From Bacteroidota bacterium (GTDB lineage: Bacteria > Bacteroidota > Bacteroidia > Chitinophagales > Chitinophagaceae): DNA of 64,000 nucleotides. Under the pieces are notes generated by a model. The model saw only the letters and a list, made by a program, of their open reading frames with translations, ran no database searches and had not been told where the DNA came from. The stretch spans positions 62,001 through 126,000 of the forward strand of contig JAFEAB010000096.1 in NCBI GenBank assembly GCA_018266615.1, read 5' to 3'. The position numbers and the translations under genes were made by a program. This document shows, piece by piece, positions 1 through 7,349 of the stretch (positions are counted from its first letter, which is position 1; every line of letters starts with the position of its first letter).

Positions 1-343
1 AGCCTTTGTAGATAAACTGAAAAAACAAAAGAAACACTCCGCAGTAACCGTTTTCGGAGATGTAACCCTGAAGGTAATAAATGAAAACCTCTTCGAAATT
101 ATCTGTAAAGGAAACTTTGCTACCCGTTTTATTGAATTAGAAAGAGCGGCATTAATTGAACATTTCCAGCACCGGTTTAATAACAGGGCATTAAGTTTTC
201 AGGTTTCGGCTACGGAGGAGAATGACGCACGGGATCCAAAGGAGGAAGTACTTAGTATTAAGCAACAATATCAACTCCTTTCCGAGCAATACCCGCAAAT
301 AAAGGAATTAAAGGACAGGTTAAAGCTCGACCTTCGATTATAA
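1..343 (+). CDS. dnaX: Probable DNA polymerase III subunit gamma/tau, C-terminal end (partial)
   Basis: The frame is open from the window edge (first full codon at 2) to the TAA at 341, giving 113 residues; the start lies outside the window. No ATPase motif is in this piece. The end, with the pattern YPQIKELKDRLKLDL, resembles the conserved tail of Bacteroidota gamma/tau subunits, which follows a poorly conserved linker and contacts other polymerase III subunits. That assignment rests on memory of the family tail, so it is moderate. The next gene starts 76 bp downstream on the same strand with no clear terminator between them. Confidence 0.55.
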   Translation, partial: AFVDKLKKQKKHSAVTVFGDVTLKVINENLFEIICKGNFATRFIELERAALIEHFQHRFNNRALSFQVSATEENDARDPKEEVLSIKQQYQLLSEQYPQIKELKDRLKLDLRL

Positions 344-419
344 CCCGGCTACAAACCTGAAATTTGTCAATTTGCCTTAATTTCGGGCTCTTAATTTAAC
401 GTAAAAAGTATTTTTTAAT

Positions 420-2039
420 ATGGCGCAAGTGATTCGCATGCCGCTGTTAAGCGATACGATGACCGAAGGGAAAATTGTGGCATGGAACAAAAAGGTGGGC
501 GATAAGGTTAAAGCGGATGATGTGTTGGCCGAAGTGGAAACCGACAAAGCTACCATGGAAGTAGTGGGGTATGTTGCAGGCACCTTGCTTCATATTGGAG
601 TGGAGGCAGGCAAGGCCGCCAAAGTAAACGAAATTATTGCCGTAATTGGAAAGGATGGTGAAAACATTCAGCCCCTTCTGGATGCGGAAAATACAACTCA
701 AAAAAATACCGATACCCCACTTTCGCAATCTGCAGTATCCATATCAACAGGAAAAAAAGTGACTTTGCCTGCCGGTGCAAAAGAAATCAGAATGCCTTTA
801 TTGAGTGATACGATGACTGAAGGGAAGATTGTATCGTGGAATAAAAAGGTGGGCGACAAAGTAAAATCAGATGATGTTTTAGCGGAAGTGGAGACGGATA
901 AGGCTACCATGGAAGTGGTGGGATATGAAGAAGGAACCCTGCTTTACGTGGGGGTGGAGGCAGGCAAGGCAGCAAAAATTAATGAAGTTATTGCCATAGT
1001 TGGCAAAGAAGGAACGGACGTTTCTGCCTTTGTGGAAGCCGAAAAATCAGGTGCCAACAAGGCCGCCGCTACAGAAAATTCAAATACCCAACTACCCGTG
1101 CAAATGGTAACATCCGCTCCAATGCAAACGTCTGGCGAAAACCCGCTCGCTACGTCGGATGGCAGGGTAAAGGCTTCTCCGTTGGCTCGAAAAATGGCCG
1201 CAGATAAAGGCATCAGTCTTTCCAGCCTCCATGGAACAGGTGATGGGGGAAGGATTGTAAAACGGGATATAGATAATTATAAGGAACCACCTCTCTCTGT
1301 TGCAGTAGAAACAAATAAACCGGTTCCGCAGGTAGTGCCATTCTCGGCTACAGGGGTTGAAGGTTTTACTGATATTCCTTTAACGCAAATGCGCAAGGTG
1401 ATTGCCACCCGGTTAGGAGAGAGCAAGTTCAGCGCTCCCCATTTTTACCTTACCATGGAAATAATTATGGATAAGGCAATAGAAGCACGGCAGGCAATGA
1501 ACGAGCAAAGCCCGGTAAAGATTTCCTTTAACGACATGGTGATTAAAGCCGCTGCGATGGCATTGCGCATGCACCCCGCAGTAAATGCAAGCTGGATGGG
1601 AGATTTCATCCGGCAGAACCACCACATCCACATCGGATCGGCCCTGGCATTGCCCGAAGGGTTGATTGTACCCGTTATCCGTTTCGCTGATCAAAAAAGT
1701 TTATCGCAAATTGCGGCCGATGCAAAAATACTTTATCAAAAAGCCCGCGATAAGAAAATACAGCCTAACGAGTTCAGTGGAAATACGTTTACAATTTCCA
1801 ACCTCGGGATGATGGATATTGAATCGTTCACAGCTATTATCAACCCGCCCGATAGTTGCATTATGGCGGTGGGTAATATTCGGGAAGTGGTGGTGCGTAA
1901 AAAGGATGCGTTTGTGGTTTCCAACCAGATGAAGGTAACCCTAAGCTGCGATCACCGAAGTGTAGATGGGGCAGTAGGTGCGGCCTTTCTCCAAACCTTT
2001 AAAGGATTTATGGAAAACCCCGTTACCATGCTGGTATAA
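420..2039 (+). CDS. Dihydrolipoamide acyltransferase (E2) of the pyruvate dehydrogenase complex, two lipoyl domains
   Basis: This is the E2 core of a 2-oxoacid dehydrogenase complex, transferring an acetyl group from lipoyl-lysine to CoA; pyruvate dehydrogenase is the likeliest complex. Domains in order: lipoyl domain 1 (about 1-78, lipoyl Lys43 in ETDKATME), lipoyl domain 2 (about 123-200, Lys161 in the same motif), an E3/E1-binding domain (about 249-287, VKASPLARKMA...GRIVKRDI), then the catalytic acyltransferase domain ending in SCDHRSVDG with His512 and Asp516. At 539 residues it is normal for a two-lipoyl E2. E1 and E3 genes are not adjacent. The two lipoyl domains are almost identical in protein but differ at many third codon positions. 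Confidence 0.93.
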   Translation: MAQVIRMPLLSDTMTEGKIVAWNKKVGDKVKADDVLAEVETDKATMEVVGYVAGTLLHIGVEAGKAAKVNEIIAVIGKDGENIQPLLDAENTTQKNTDTPLSQSAVSISTGKKVTLPAGAKEIRMPLLSDTMTEGKIVSWNKKVGDKVKSDDVLAEVETDKATMEVVGYEEGTLLYVGVEAGKAAKINEVIAIVGKEGTDVSAFVEAEKSGANKAAATENSNTQLPVQMVTSAPMQTSGENPLATSDGRVKASPLARKMAADKGISLSSLHGTGDGGRIVKRDIDNYKEPPLSVAVETNKPVPQVVPFSATGVEGFTDIPLTQMRKVIATRLGESKFSAPHFYLTMEIIMDKAIEARQAMNEQSPVKISFNDMVIKAAAMALRMHPAVNASWMGDFIRQNHHIHIGSALALPEGLIVPVIRFADQKSLSQIAADAKILYQKARDKKIQPNEFSGNTFTISNLGMMDIESFTAIINPPDSCIMAVGNIREVVVRKKDAFVVSNQMKVTLSCDHRSVDGAVGAAFLQTFKGFMENPVTMLV

Positions 2040-2046
2040 TTTTCTT

Positions 2047-2068
2047 GAGAACCCCGGTTCTCTTTTTT
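2047..2068 (+). terminator. Rho-independent terminator after the E2 gene
   Basis: A short GAGAAC/GTTCTC stem with a tight CCCG loop is followed by six T residues, starting 8 bp after the E2 stop codon. Confidence 0.7.
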
Positions 2069-2129
2069 CACCCCCGATCTTTCAATTAGTTTTGAAACTT
2101 ATGAAATCTTTTATAGGTTTACAGCCACT

Positions 2130-2636
2130 ATGAAATTAACAGAAGCCAAAAATCAATTCGTGAGCAGTTGGGGAGCATTGGGCACCCATTGGGGAATTAA
2201 CCGCACCATGGCGCAAATTCATGCGTTGTTGCTGGTAAGCACAAATCCCTTAACTCAGGACGATGTGATGGAACAACTCAGTATCAGCCGGGGAAATGTG
2301 AACATGAACATTCGGGAACTGATAAGCTGGCACCTGGTAGAACGGGTAATAATTGCAGGGGAAAGAAAGGAATACTTTATTGCTGAAAAAGATATCTGGA
2401 AAGTAGCCACCCAAATAATGAAAGAAAGAAAGAAGCGGGAACTCGACCCCATGCTTAAGTTGCTTACCCAATTGGAAAATGTGGAGGGAGATAAGAAAGA
2501 TAAAGAAGTAAAACAATTTGTTGAAATGATGGGTAGCATAAAAACGCTGGGTAAAAATGTAAATAAAGTATTGGAGGGTGTAGCAAAGGCGGAGGAGAAA
2601 TGGTTTGTGGGAACCCTGCTGAAGGTTCTTAAATAA
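2130..2636 (+). CDS. GbsR/MarR-family winged-helix transcriptional regulator
   Basis: This is a 168-residue DNA-binding regulator. The winged helix-turn-helix lies at about residues 28-80, with the recognition segment DVMEQLSISRGNVNMNIREL, and is followed by a basic helical C-terminal part (about 90-168) that probably dimerises. The N-terminal pattern (KNQFVSSWGALGTHWGINRTMAQIHALLL) is typical of GbsR-like proteins, which in other bacteria repress osmoprotectant or membrane-related genes. The gene stands alone between a terminator and the repeat array, so its target cannot be read from context. Family membership is well supported; the ligand is unknown. Confidence 0.85.
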   Translation: MKLTEAKNQFVSSWGALGTHWGINRTMAQIHALLLVSTNPLTQDDVMEQLSISRGNVNMNIRELISWHLVERVIIAGERKEYFIAEKDIWKVATQIMKERKKRELDPMLKLLTQLENVEGDKKDKEVKQFVEMMGSIKTLGKNVNKVLEGVAKAEEKWFVGTLLKVLK

Positions 2637-2680
2637 AGTGCCGGGGAAAATAAAATTTACATGTCTATTGACAGTTTATA

Positions 2681-2960
2681 GCTATTCGTGCATTCGTGGC
2701 CAGTTCTCATTCGTGCATTCGTGGCTTTGTTCTATTCGTGTCCAGTTCTCATTCGTGCATTCATGGCTATTTTCTATTCGGGCATTCGTGGCTTTGTTCT
2801 ATTCGTGCCCAGTTCTCATTCGTGCATTCGTGGCTATTTTCTATTCGTACCCAGTTCTTATTCGTGCATTCGTGGCTTTGTTCTATTCGTGTCCATTTCT
2901 TATTCGTGCATTCGTGGCTATTTTCTATTCGTACCCAGTTCTTATTCGTGCATTCGTGGC
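2681..2960 (-). repeat. Repeat array, copy 1: alternating 25-bp and 17-bp units
   Basis: From 2701 the DNA reads as consecutive units of 25, 17, 25, 25, 17, 25, 17, 25, 17, 25, 17 and 25 bp. The 25-bp unit ends in ATTCGTGCATTCGTGGC and the 17-bp unit ends in ATTCGTRYC; both begin with a segment containing TTCT. Together they make a 42-bp higher-order repeat with one interruption (two 25-bp units in a row at 2743-2792). A partial unit lies at 2681-2700. The array starts 44 bp after the regulator stop codon. Read on the minus strand it matches the array at 19171-19611. Stop-free plus-strand frames through it are a by-product of the repeat. Confidence 0.95.
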
Positions 2961-3120
2961 TAACAAAAAAACTCTACCAGGAAAGTCCGTAACTAGGGAC
3001 AGCAGAGGCGAAATAAATATCGGCCAAACTAAATTTTCATCAGCCAGATCTTTTTGCTCTAATTTTTCCCGGCTATATTTTTACCCCCGGGGTGGGGGCA
3101 GCAAATTGTCAGGAAATTTT
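2961..3120 (-). repeat. Conserved 160-bp head of the composite repeat, copy 1 (inverted)
   Basis: The reverse complement of this segment aligns end to end with 19011-19170 at roughly 88-90% identity by hand, with one compensating pair of indels near the outer end. In both copies it abuts the repeat array through the same junction, GTTAGCCACGAATG on the head-to-array strand. It contains a GC-rich run with the palindrome CCCCGGGG beside AT-rich sequence (TAAAAATATAG). No protein-coding frame is evident. Confidence 0.93.
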
Positions 3121-3402
3121 TCGCAGCTCCCATTTCAATTGACTAAATCAGTACACAACTTTTCCTTTCCATTACCCAACTCAACTATACAAAAATGTCC
3201 CGTCAAAATTCTGTTGAAACCCTTGTTACTGCCCACGGGCTGCCGGATGTTCGCCTGACCGAACGGGCAGGGGAGCGATTGCGGACAGCCGGGACAGCAA
3301 TTGATTAAAGAATCAACCGCCGAAAGCCCCAAAGTATATTTACCATAATTAACTGAACCGTATCTTCTCCCCTTCATAAAAATCTTCTATCCCGGCAATC
3401 AG
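3121..3402. other. Intergenic region with a structured GC-rich element
   Basis: This stretch separates the repeat head from the DCC-family gene. Its central part (about 3230-3300) is much richer in GC than its surroundings and holds three consecutive inverted repeats: CTGCC/GGCAG with inner GTTCG/CGAAC (3240-3270), ATTGC/GCAAT (3278-3301) and TTGATT/AATCAA (3301-3316). A 37-codon frame (3195-3308) runs through it but looks accidental. Confidence 0.6.
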
Positions 3403-3410
3403 TAACTTTG
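3403..3410 (+). promoter_or_regulatory. Possible -7 promoter box for the DCC-family gene
   Basis: TAACTTTG matches the Bacteroidota -7 consensus TAnnTTTG. It ends 4 bp before the ATG at 3415, which would give a leaderless or nearly leaderless transcript. No clear -33 TTTG is seen. Confidence 0.35.
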
Positions 3411-3414
3411 CATT

Positions 3415-3816
3415 ATGAGCGATGAGTGCATTATACTATTTGATGGGATTTGTAACCTTTGCAATGCTTCCGTTCAATTTGTAATTAAGCACGACCCTAC
3501 TGAAAAATTTCAATTTGCCAGTCTGCAAGGGAAGGCGGGCAAGGGCTTCTTAAAAAGCTTTAACCTTCCCCAAAATGATTTCTTCTCATTCGTATTAATA
3601 GAAAACGGAAAGGCATACACGAAATCAACTGCAGCGTTGAGGGTTAGCCGTTATTTAAGCTGGCCGGTAAACTGGCTGTATGGGTTTATTATCGTCCCAC
3701 CATTCATCAGGGATGCGGTTTATAACCTGATTGCAAAAAACAGGTATCGCTGGTTTGGAAAGCTGAAGGAATGTATGATACCTACAGCTCAATTAAAAAA
3801 CAGATTTTTAGATTAG
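3415..3816 (+). CDS. DCC-family thiol-disulfide oxidoreductase-like protein (DUF393)
   Basis: This 133-residue protein belongs to the DCC family, named after an N-terminal DxxCxxC motif. Here the motif reads FDGICNLCN, with Asp10, Cys13 and Cys16, and resembles a thioredoxin-fold active site. The rest (FASLQGKAGKGFL, then a hydrophobic segment near residues 84-105) follows the family pattern, and the length is typical. The biochemical role of the family is poorly defined. The next gene starts 2 bp after its stop codon, so the two are probably co-transcribed. Confidence 0.88.
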   Translation: MSDECIILFDGICNLCNASVQFVIKHDPTEKFQFASLQGKAGKGFLKSFNLPQNDFFSFVLIENGKAYTKSTAALRVSRYLSWPVNWLYGFIIVPPFIRDAVYNLIAKNRYRWFGKLKECMIPTAQLKNRFLD

Positions 3817-3818
3817 TT

Positions 3819-4181
3819 ATGAAAAAGAAGACCCTTGTTTTAGGCGCCTCCGAAAATCCAAACCGGTACAGTAATATGGCAGTTAAAAAACTTAGCAGCC
3901 ACGGCCACCCTGTAGTGGCTATTGGCAGGAGAGCGGGAAAAATTGATGGGATCATTATTTCTAATGAAAGGTTACCACAAACGGATATCGATACGGTTAC
4001 ACTATACCTTAATCCGACAAACCAGGTCCCTTACTATGACTATATCCTGTCCCTCAATCCCAAAAGAATCATTTTTAACCCCGGAACGGAGAATGAGGAA
4101 CTGGATAAACTTGCCAAAAAGAATGGTATTGAAACAAAGGAAGCCTGCACGCTGGTTATGTTAAGCACGAATCAATACTAA
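3819..4181 (+). CDS. CoA-binding domain protein (YccU-like)
   Basis: This 120-residue protein is a single Rossmann-type CoA-binding domain. The beta-strand plus loop KTLVLGASENPNRYSNMAV at the N-terminus and a later IIFNPGTENEEL stretch are characteristic of this family, which is also the first domain of succinyl-CoA ligases. The ATG at 3819 was chosen because it directly follows the DCC stop codon and begins with the first conserved strand; an earlier in-frame ATG at 3771 would add 16 non-conserved residues and overlap the upstream gene. Substrate and partner are unknown. Confidence 0.85.
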   Translation: MKKKTLVLGASENPNRYSNMAVKKLSSHGHPVVAIGRRAGKIDGIIISNERLPQTDIDTVTLYLNPTNQVPYYDYILSLNPKRIIFNPGTENEELDKLAKKNGIETKEACTLVMLSTNQY

Positions 4182-4222
4182 GTATTATTACGATTCAGGT
4201 ATGTTTTTTCCCTTTTTTCGGA

Positions 4223-4289
4223 CCCTTTACAAAATAAAGGGCCTATACCTGCGTTTCAGGTAAACGGAGGCATCCAATACCTCCGTTTA
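4223..4289 (+). promoter_or_regulatory. Three consecutive hairpins in the leader of the small secreted-protein gene
   Basis: Three perfect inverted repeats lie side by side: CCCTTT/AAAGGG (4223-4241), TACCTG/CAGGTA (4246-4262) and TAAACGGAGG/CCTCCGTTTA (4261-4289, 10 bp stem, 9-base loop). The last ends 11 bp before the ATG at 4301 and is not followed by a T-run. Its left arm contains GGAGG and its right arm CCTCC. Confidence 0.6.
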
Positions 4290-4300
4290 AAACCAATATC

Positions 4301-4750
4301 ATGAAACGCTTACCTCCCGTAGTTGCATCCCTGACGCTATTATTATTTGCATTAGGTGCTATAGCACAAAATTCAAAAAAGACATTATTCAAAGATTTCC
4401 CTTCCCTTATCAACTGCAAGGCCACTTTATTTGATAAAGCCCTCAATGCAAAGGAAGGTCAGCACATCACCCTGGAAGTTTCCGAAAATTTCAAATTCTC
4501 CGGTACCGTAGTCAGCCATGTTTTAAAATATGGAAAAATGCAGACCGTAGTAATCCGCTCCGAAGTATTTGAGGGGGCCCTGCTCCTGGTTTCAAAACAA
4601 AACCTGCCGAATAACAGGTTCAGCTATACCGGCCGCATTATGAGCCCCCTGGCCAGCGACGGATACCAGATCAAACAGGATGAAAAGGGTTCTTTTGTAT
4701 TCCAAAAAATTGATACCGACAGGCTATTAGAAACCTGTGCACATCCATAA
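4301..4750 (+). CDS. Small secreted protein of unknown function
   Basis: This 149-residue protein starts with a clear signal peptide (MKRLPPVVASLTLLLFALGAIAQ, cleavage near residue 23). The mature part is soluble, beta-rich in appearance and has Cys residues near both ends (INCKATLF and LLETCAHP). I do not recognise a family. It lies 49 bp upstream of a secreted metzincin protease on the same strand without a terminator between them, so an accessory or inhibitor role for that protease is possible but is only inference from position. Confidence 0.75.
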   Translation: MKRLPPVVASLTLLLFALGAIAQNSKKTLFKDFPSLINCKATLFDKALNAKEGQHITLEVSENFKFSGTVVSHVLKYGKMQTVVIRSEVFEGALLLVSKQNLPNNRFSYTGRIMSPLASDGYQIKQDEKGSFVFQKIDTDRLLETCAHP

Positions 4751-4799
4751 AAACCCGTAGAAATTGCCACCGGTTGGTGGCGGCCTAAATCCAATACAA

Positions 4800-6380
4800 A
4801 TGAAAAACTTTACCTTCAGCTTCTGGCTCCTTATTTGCCTGATGCTAACAAACGCAGGTTTTGCTGCCCCTAAATTGAGCAGCTATCCTTCGGCACCTGC
4901 TACCATCTACCTCGATTTTGACGGCCAAACTGTTTCCGGATCATACTGGAATGGTGGCGCCACGCTTTATTGCCTCCCTGCCGATTTAAATGATGCCCAG
5001 GTTACAGAAATATTCAACCGGGTATCGGAAGACTTCAGGCCATTTGAGGTAAACATCACCACCGATTCAACCGTATTCCTTGCCGCACCTTTTAACCAGC
5101 GGGTACGCGTAATTGTTACACCTACCAGCAGTTGGACATCCGGTGTAGGTGGAATATCCTACATTGGTTCCTTCACCTGGGGCGACGATACACCAGCCTT
5201 TGTTTTCTCAGACAAACTTGGACCCAATAATGTAAAATATATTGCCGAATGCTGCACCCATGAAAGCGGGCATACCCTGGGGCTTTCCCATCAATCGAGT
5301 TACGACAATAACTGCACCCTGGTACAACAATACAATATGGGAGCCGGTTCGGGTCAGGCGGGATGGGCACCTGTAATGGGGAACAGCTATTACCGTAACA
5401 TGACGGGTTGGAACGATGGGCCTACACCCTACGGTTGTGCCAACACCCAGGACAACCTGACCACCATCACAACAGCAAATGGATTTGGATACAGGGCAGA
5501 TGATTTCTCCGGTAACATGGACGCAACCACCACCCGGCTTTCCACCGGCTCCTTCGACCTGGGAGGGATTATTAGCACCAATACCGATAAAGATGCCTTC
5601 TCCTATATTCTGACAGCCCCCTCCACCCTGCACATCGATGTAACTCCATACAGTGTAGGCGCCAATAATACCGGAGCCAACCTGGATGTGAAAGTCAGCC
5701 TTTACCAGGGTTCCACGCTGATACGCGTTTATGACCCTTCCGAATCGATGAGCGTTACCATTGATACCCTGCTAAATGCAGGAACCTATTATTTTGTAGT
5801 GGATGGATCGGGCAATCAAAACACGTCCAATTATGGAAGCCTCGGTTCATACCGGCTCGCAGGGTTTAATGGCCCCCTGCCCATTCATGATATTTCCCTC
5901 TCCGGTGATATCGTAAATGATAAACATATTTTAAAATGGAACATTGTAGCAGACGAACCTATCCAGTCGCAGGATGTGGAAATATCTTTTGATGGAACAC
6001 ACTTCATTACCCTGGCCACCCTGGATGGTTCACCCCTACAATACAGCTATATTCCTTCCCGCACCGGGATGCTGTACTACCGATTAAAAGTAACATCTGA
6101 AATTAAAGAAGTGGCTTACTCAAACATCATTGCTTTGAAATCGTCGGTAAAACGGCCCAAGTATTTTACAGTTCCTACCCTTGTCACCGATTGGATGAAG
6201 GTAATGGCAGAAGAAAATTTCCAATATGCTTTGTTTGATGCCAACGGCCGGATGGTAGCAACCGGTAAAGGAACTGCCGGAACCAACCTAATAAACTTAA
6301 ACAATAAAGCATCCGGAGTTTACGTTATACAATTGATAACGAACACAACGAAACAAACCGAAAGAATTATAAAACAGTAA
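4800..6380 (+). CDS. Secreted zinc metalloprotease (metzincin type) with C-terminal T9SS sorting-type domain
   Basis: This 526-residue protein is probably exported and released by the type IX secretion system. It has a signal peptide (MKNFTFSFWLLICLMLTNAGFA). The catalytic motif HESGHTLGLSH gives zinc ligands His154, His158 and His164 with Glu155 as base, followed by a likely Met-turn at PVMGNSYY. A beta-sandwich (about 235-360), a fibronectin-like segment (about 360-450) and a C-terminal sorting-type domain ending SGVYVIQLITN...TERIIKQ follow. The ATG at 4800 was preferred over one 36 bp upstream because it starts the signal peptide. The exact peptidase family is unclear, and the substrate is unknown. 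Confidence 0.85.
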   Translation: MKNFTFSFWLLICLMLTNAGFAAPKLSSYPSAPATIYLDFDGQTVSGSYWNGGATLYCLPADLNDAQVTEIFNRVSEDFRPFEVNITTDSTVFLAAPFNQRVRVIVTPTSSWTSGVGGISYIGSFTWGDDTPAFVFSDKLGPNNVKYIAECCTHESGHTLGLSHQSSYDNNCTLVQQYNMGAGSGQAGWAPVMGNSYYRNMTGWNDGPTPYGCANTQDNLTTITTANGFGYRADDFSGNMDATTTRLSTGSFDLGGIISTNTDKDAFSYILTAPSTLHIDVTPYSVGANNTGANLDVKVSLYQGSTLIRVYDPSESMSVTIDTLLNAGTYYFVVDGSGNQNTSNYGSLGSYRLAGFNGPLPIHDISLSGDIVNDKHILKWNIVADEPIQSQDVEISFDGTHFITLATLDGSPLQYSYIPSRTGMLYYRLKVTSEIKEVAYSNIIALKSSVKRPKYFTVPTLVTDWMKVMAEENFQYALFDANGRMVATGKGTAGTNLINLNNKASGVYVIQLITNTTKQTERIIKQ

Positions 6381-6805
6381 GGTAGATTCATGTGTAAGTA
6401 AGGGATCAGCGTTAGGGGCTGGTCCCTTTTTGTTTAATATATCGGCTGTTGAACGACCTCGTACACAGCCTTAAAAATCCAATACCACATCTTGATTAAA
6501 TCGCAAATGGAAAGCATTTTACACCTGCTGATAGTATTAAATAACCGCTCAAATCTCCCGTAAGGAAAATGATTCATGAATTAATATCTAAGTTTATATT
6601 AGCACGCCGCAGAATATAAAACACTTCGTAGATATGGGGCGCCCATTTAAATTATATCATCTCCGCTTTTCCCATATTGCAGCAATACCTATTAATAACC
6701 CCAACCCTGATTTTTCAACATTTCCACATTTTCTTTAAAATCTACAGATAAAATGTAGTTACACAACCAGTAATTCCAGTACATTTAAGAAATATCTTTA
6801 ACTGT
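6381..6805. other. Intergenic region, 425 bp
   Basis: It contains the terminator of the protease gene at its left end and a TATCTTTA box (6793-6800) just before the next start codon. Between them I see AT-rich sequence with no convincing gene or repeat. Confidence 0.6.
6401..6434 (+). terminator. Rho-independent terminator after the metzincin gene
   Basis: AGGGATCAGC pairs with GCTGGTCCCT (one G-U type pair) around a short loop, followed by TTTTTGTTT. Confidence 0.85.
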
Positions 6806-7279
6806 ATGCTTTGGAGAAAATTTAATGGAGACAGCCTCAAGCTTCCCATCAAAGAAGCAGTGGAACAGGCCATAAAGAGAGAAACTGCTTCCGGTTATAA
6901 ACTAAAAGTTTGTATTGGCACCGACAGCCAGGTTAAAGGCAGGGAAACCGAATTTGCCACGGTAATTGTGTTTCTAAGGGAGGGCCAGGGTGGTTTCATG
7001 TTCATTCACAATGAGAAAACCCTGGTTAGTTACAGCATTAAAGAACGAATGTTGGTTGAAGTGGCTAAGAGCATTGAAATTGCATATGAACTATGTAACC
7101 TGTTTACAGAATTCAATGTGGATATGGAAGTGCATGCCGACATCAACACCAATCCCAATTTTAAAAGTAATGAAGCCCTGAGGGAAGCCATGGGTTATAT
7201 CCTGGGAATGGGATTCGCCTTTAAAGCTAAACCCGAAGCTTTTGCCAGCAGCAGTTGTGCCAATAAAATTGTAAATTAA
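6806..7279 (+). CDS. YkuK-like ribonuclease H-like protein (DUF458)
   Basis: This 157-residue protein belongs to the YkuK/DUF458 family, which is predicted to have an RNase H-like fold. The KVCIGTDSQVKG stretch at about residues 34-45 is the family hallmark, and a second acidic segment, MEVHADINTNPN, follows at about 109-120. Length is normal for the family. Its role is not established; in other bacteria it has been linked to stress or sporulation without a known reaction. It is a single gene converging with engB, and a TATCTTTA box lies 5 bp before the ATG. Confidence 0.85.
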   Translation: MLWRKFNGDSLKLPIKEAVEQAIKRETASGYKLKVCIGTDSQVKGRETEFATVIVFLREGQGGFMFIHNEKTLVSYSIKERMLVEVAKSIEIAYELCNLFTEFNVDMEVHADINTNPNFKSNEALREAMGYILGMGFAFKAKPEAFASSSCANKIVN

Positions 7280-7349
7280 ATCCTGCGGCATGTTAGGATT
7301 GGAATAATCTCTCTTCGGGTAAGCCTGGATTCTCACTCCGGCATTCTTA

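Noticed and set aside
2638-3258. Plus-strand frame of 206 codons through repeat array 1, and two overlapping frames of 91 and 98 codons
   Set aside because: All three plus frames are open because the 42-bp repeat contains no stop on that strand; the predicted proteins are unrelated repeats of AFVALFYS-type sequence with no signal or domain.
3195-3308. 37-codon gene beginning with ATG at 3195
   Set aside because: It crosses three inverted repeats, has no recognised homology in my memory and no supported promoter; more likely accidental.
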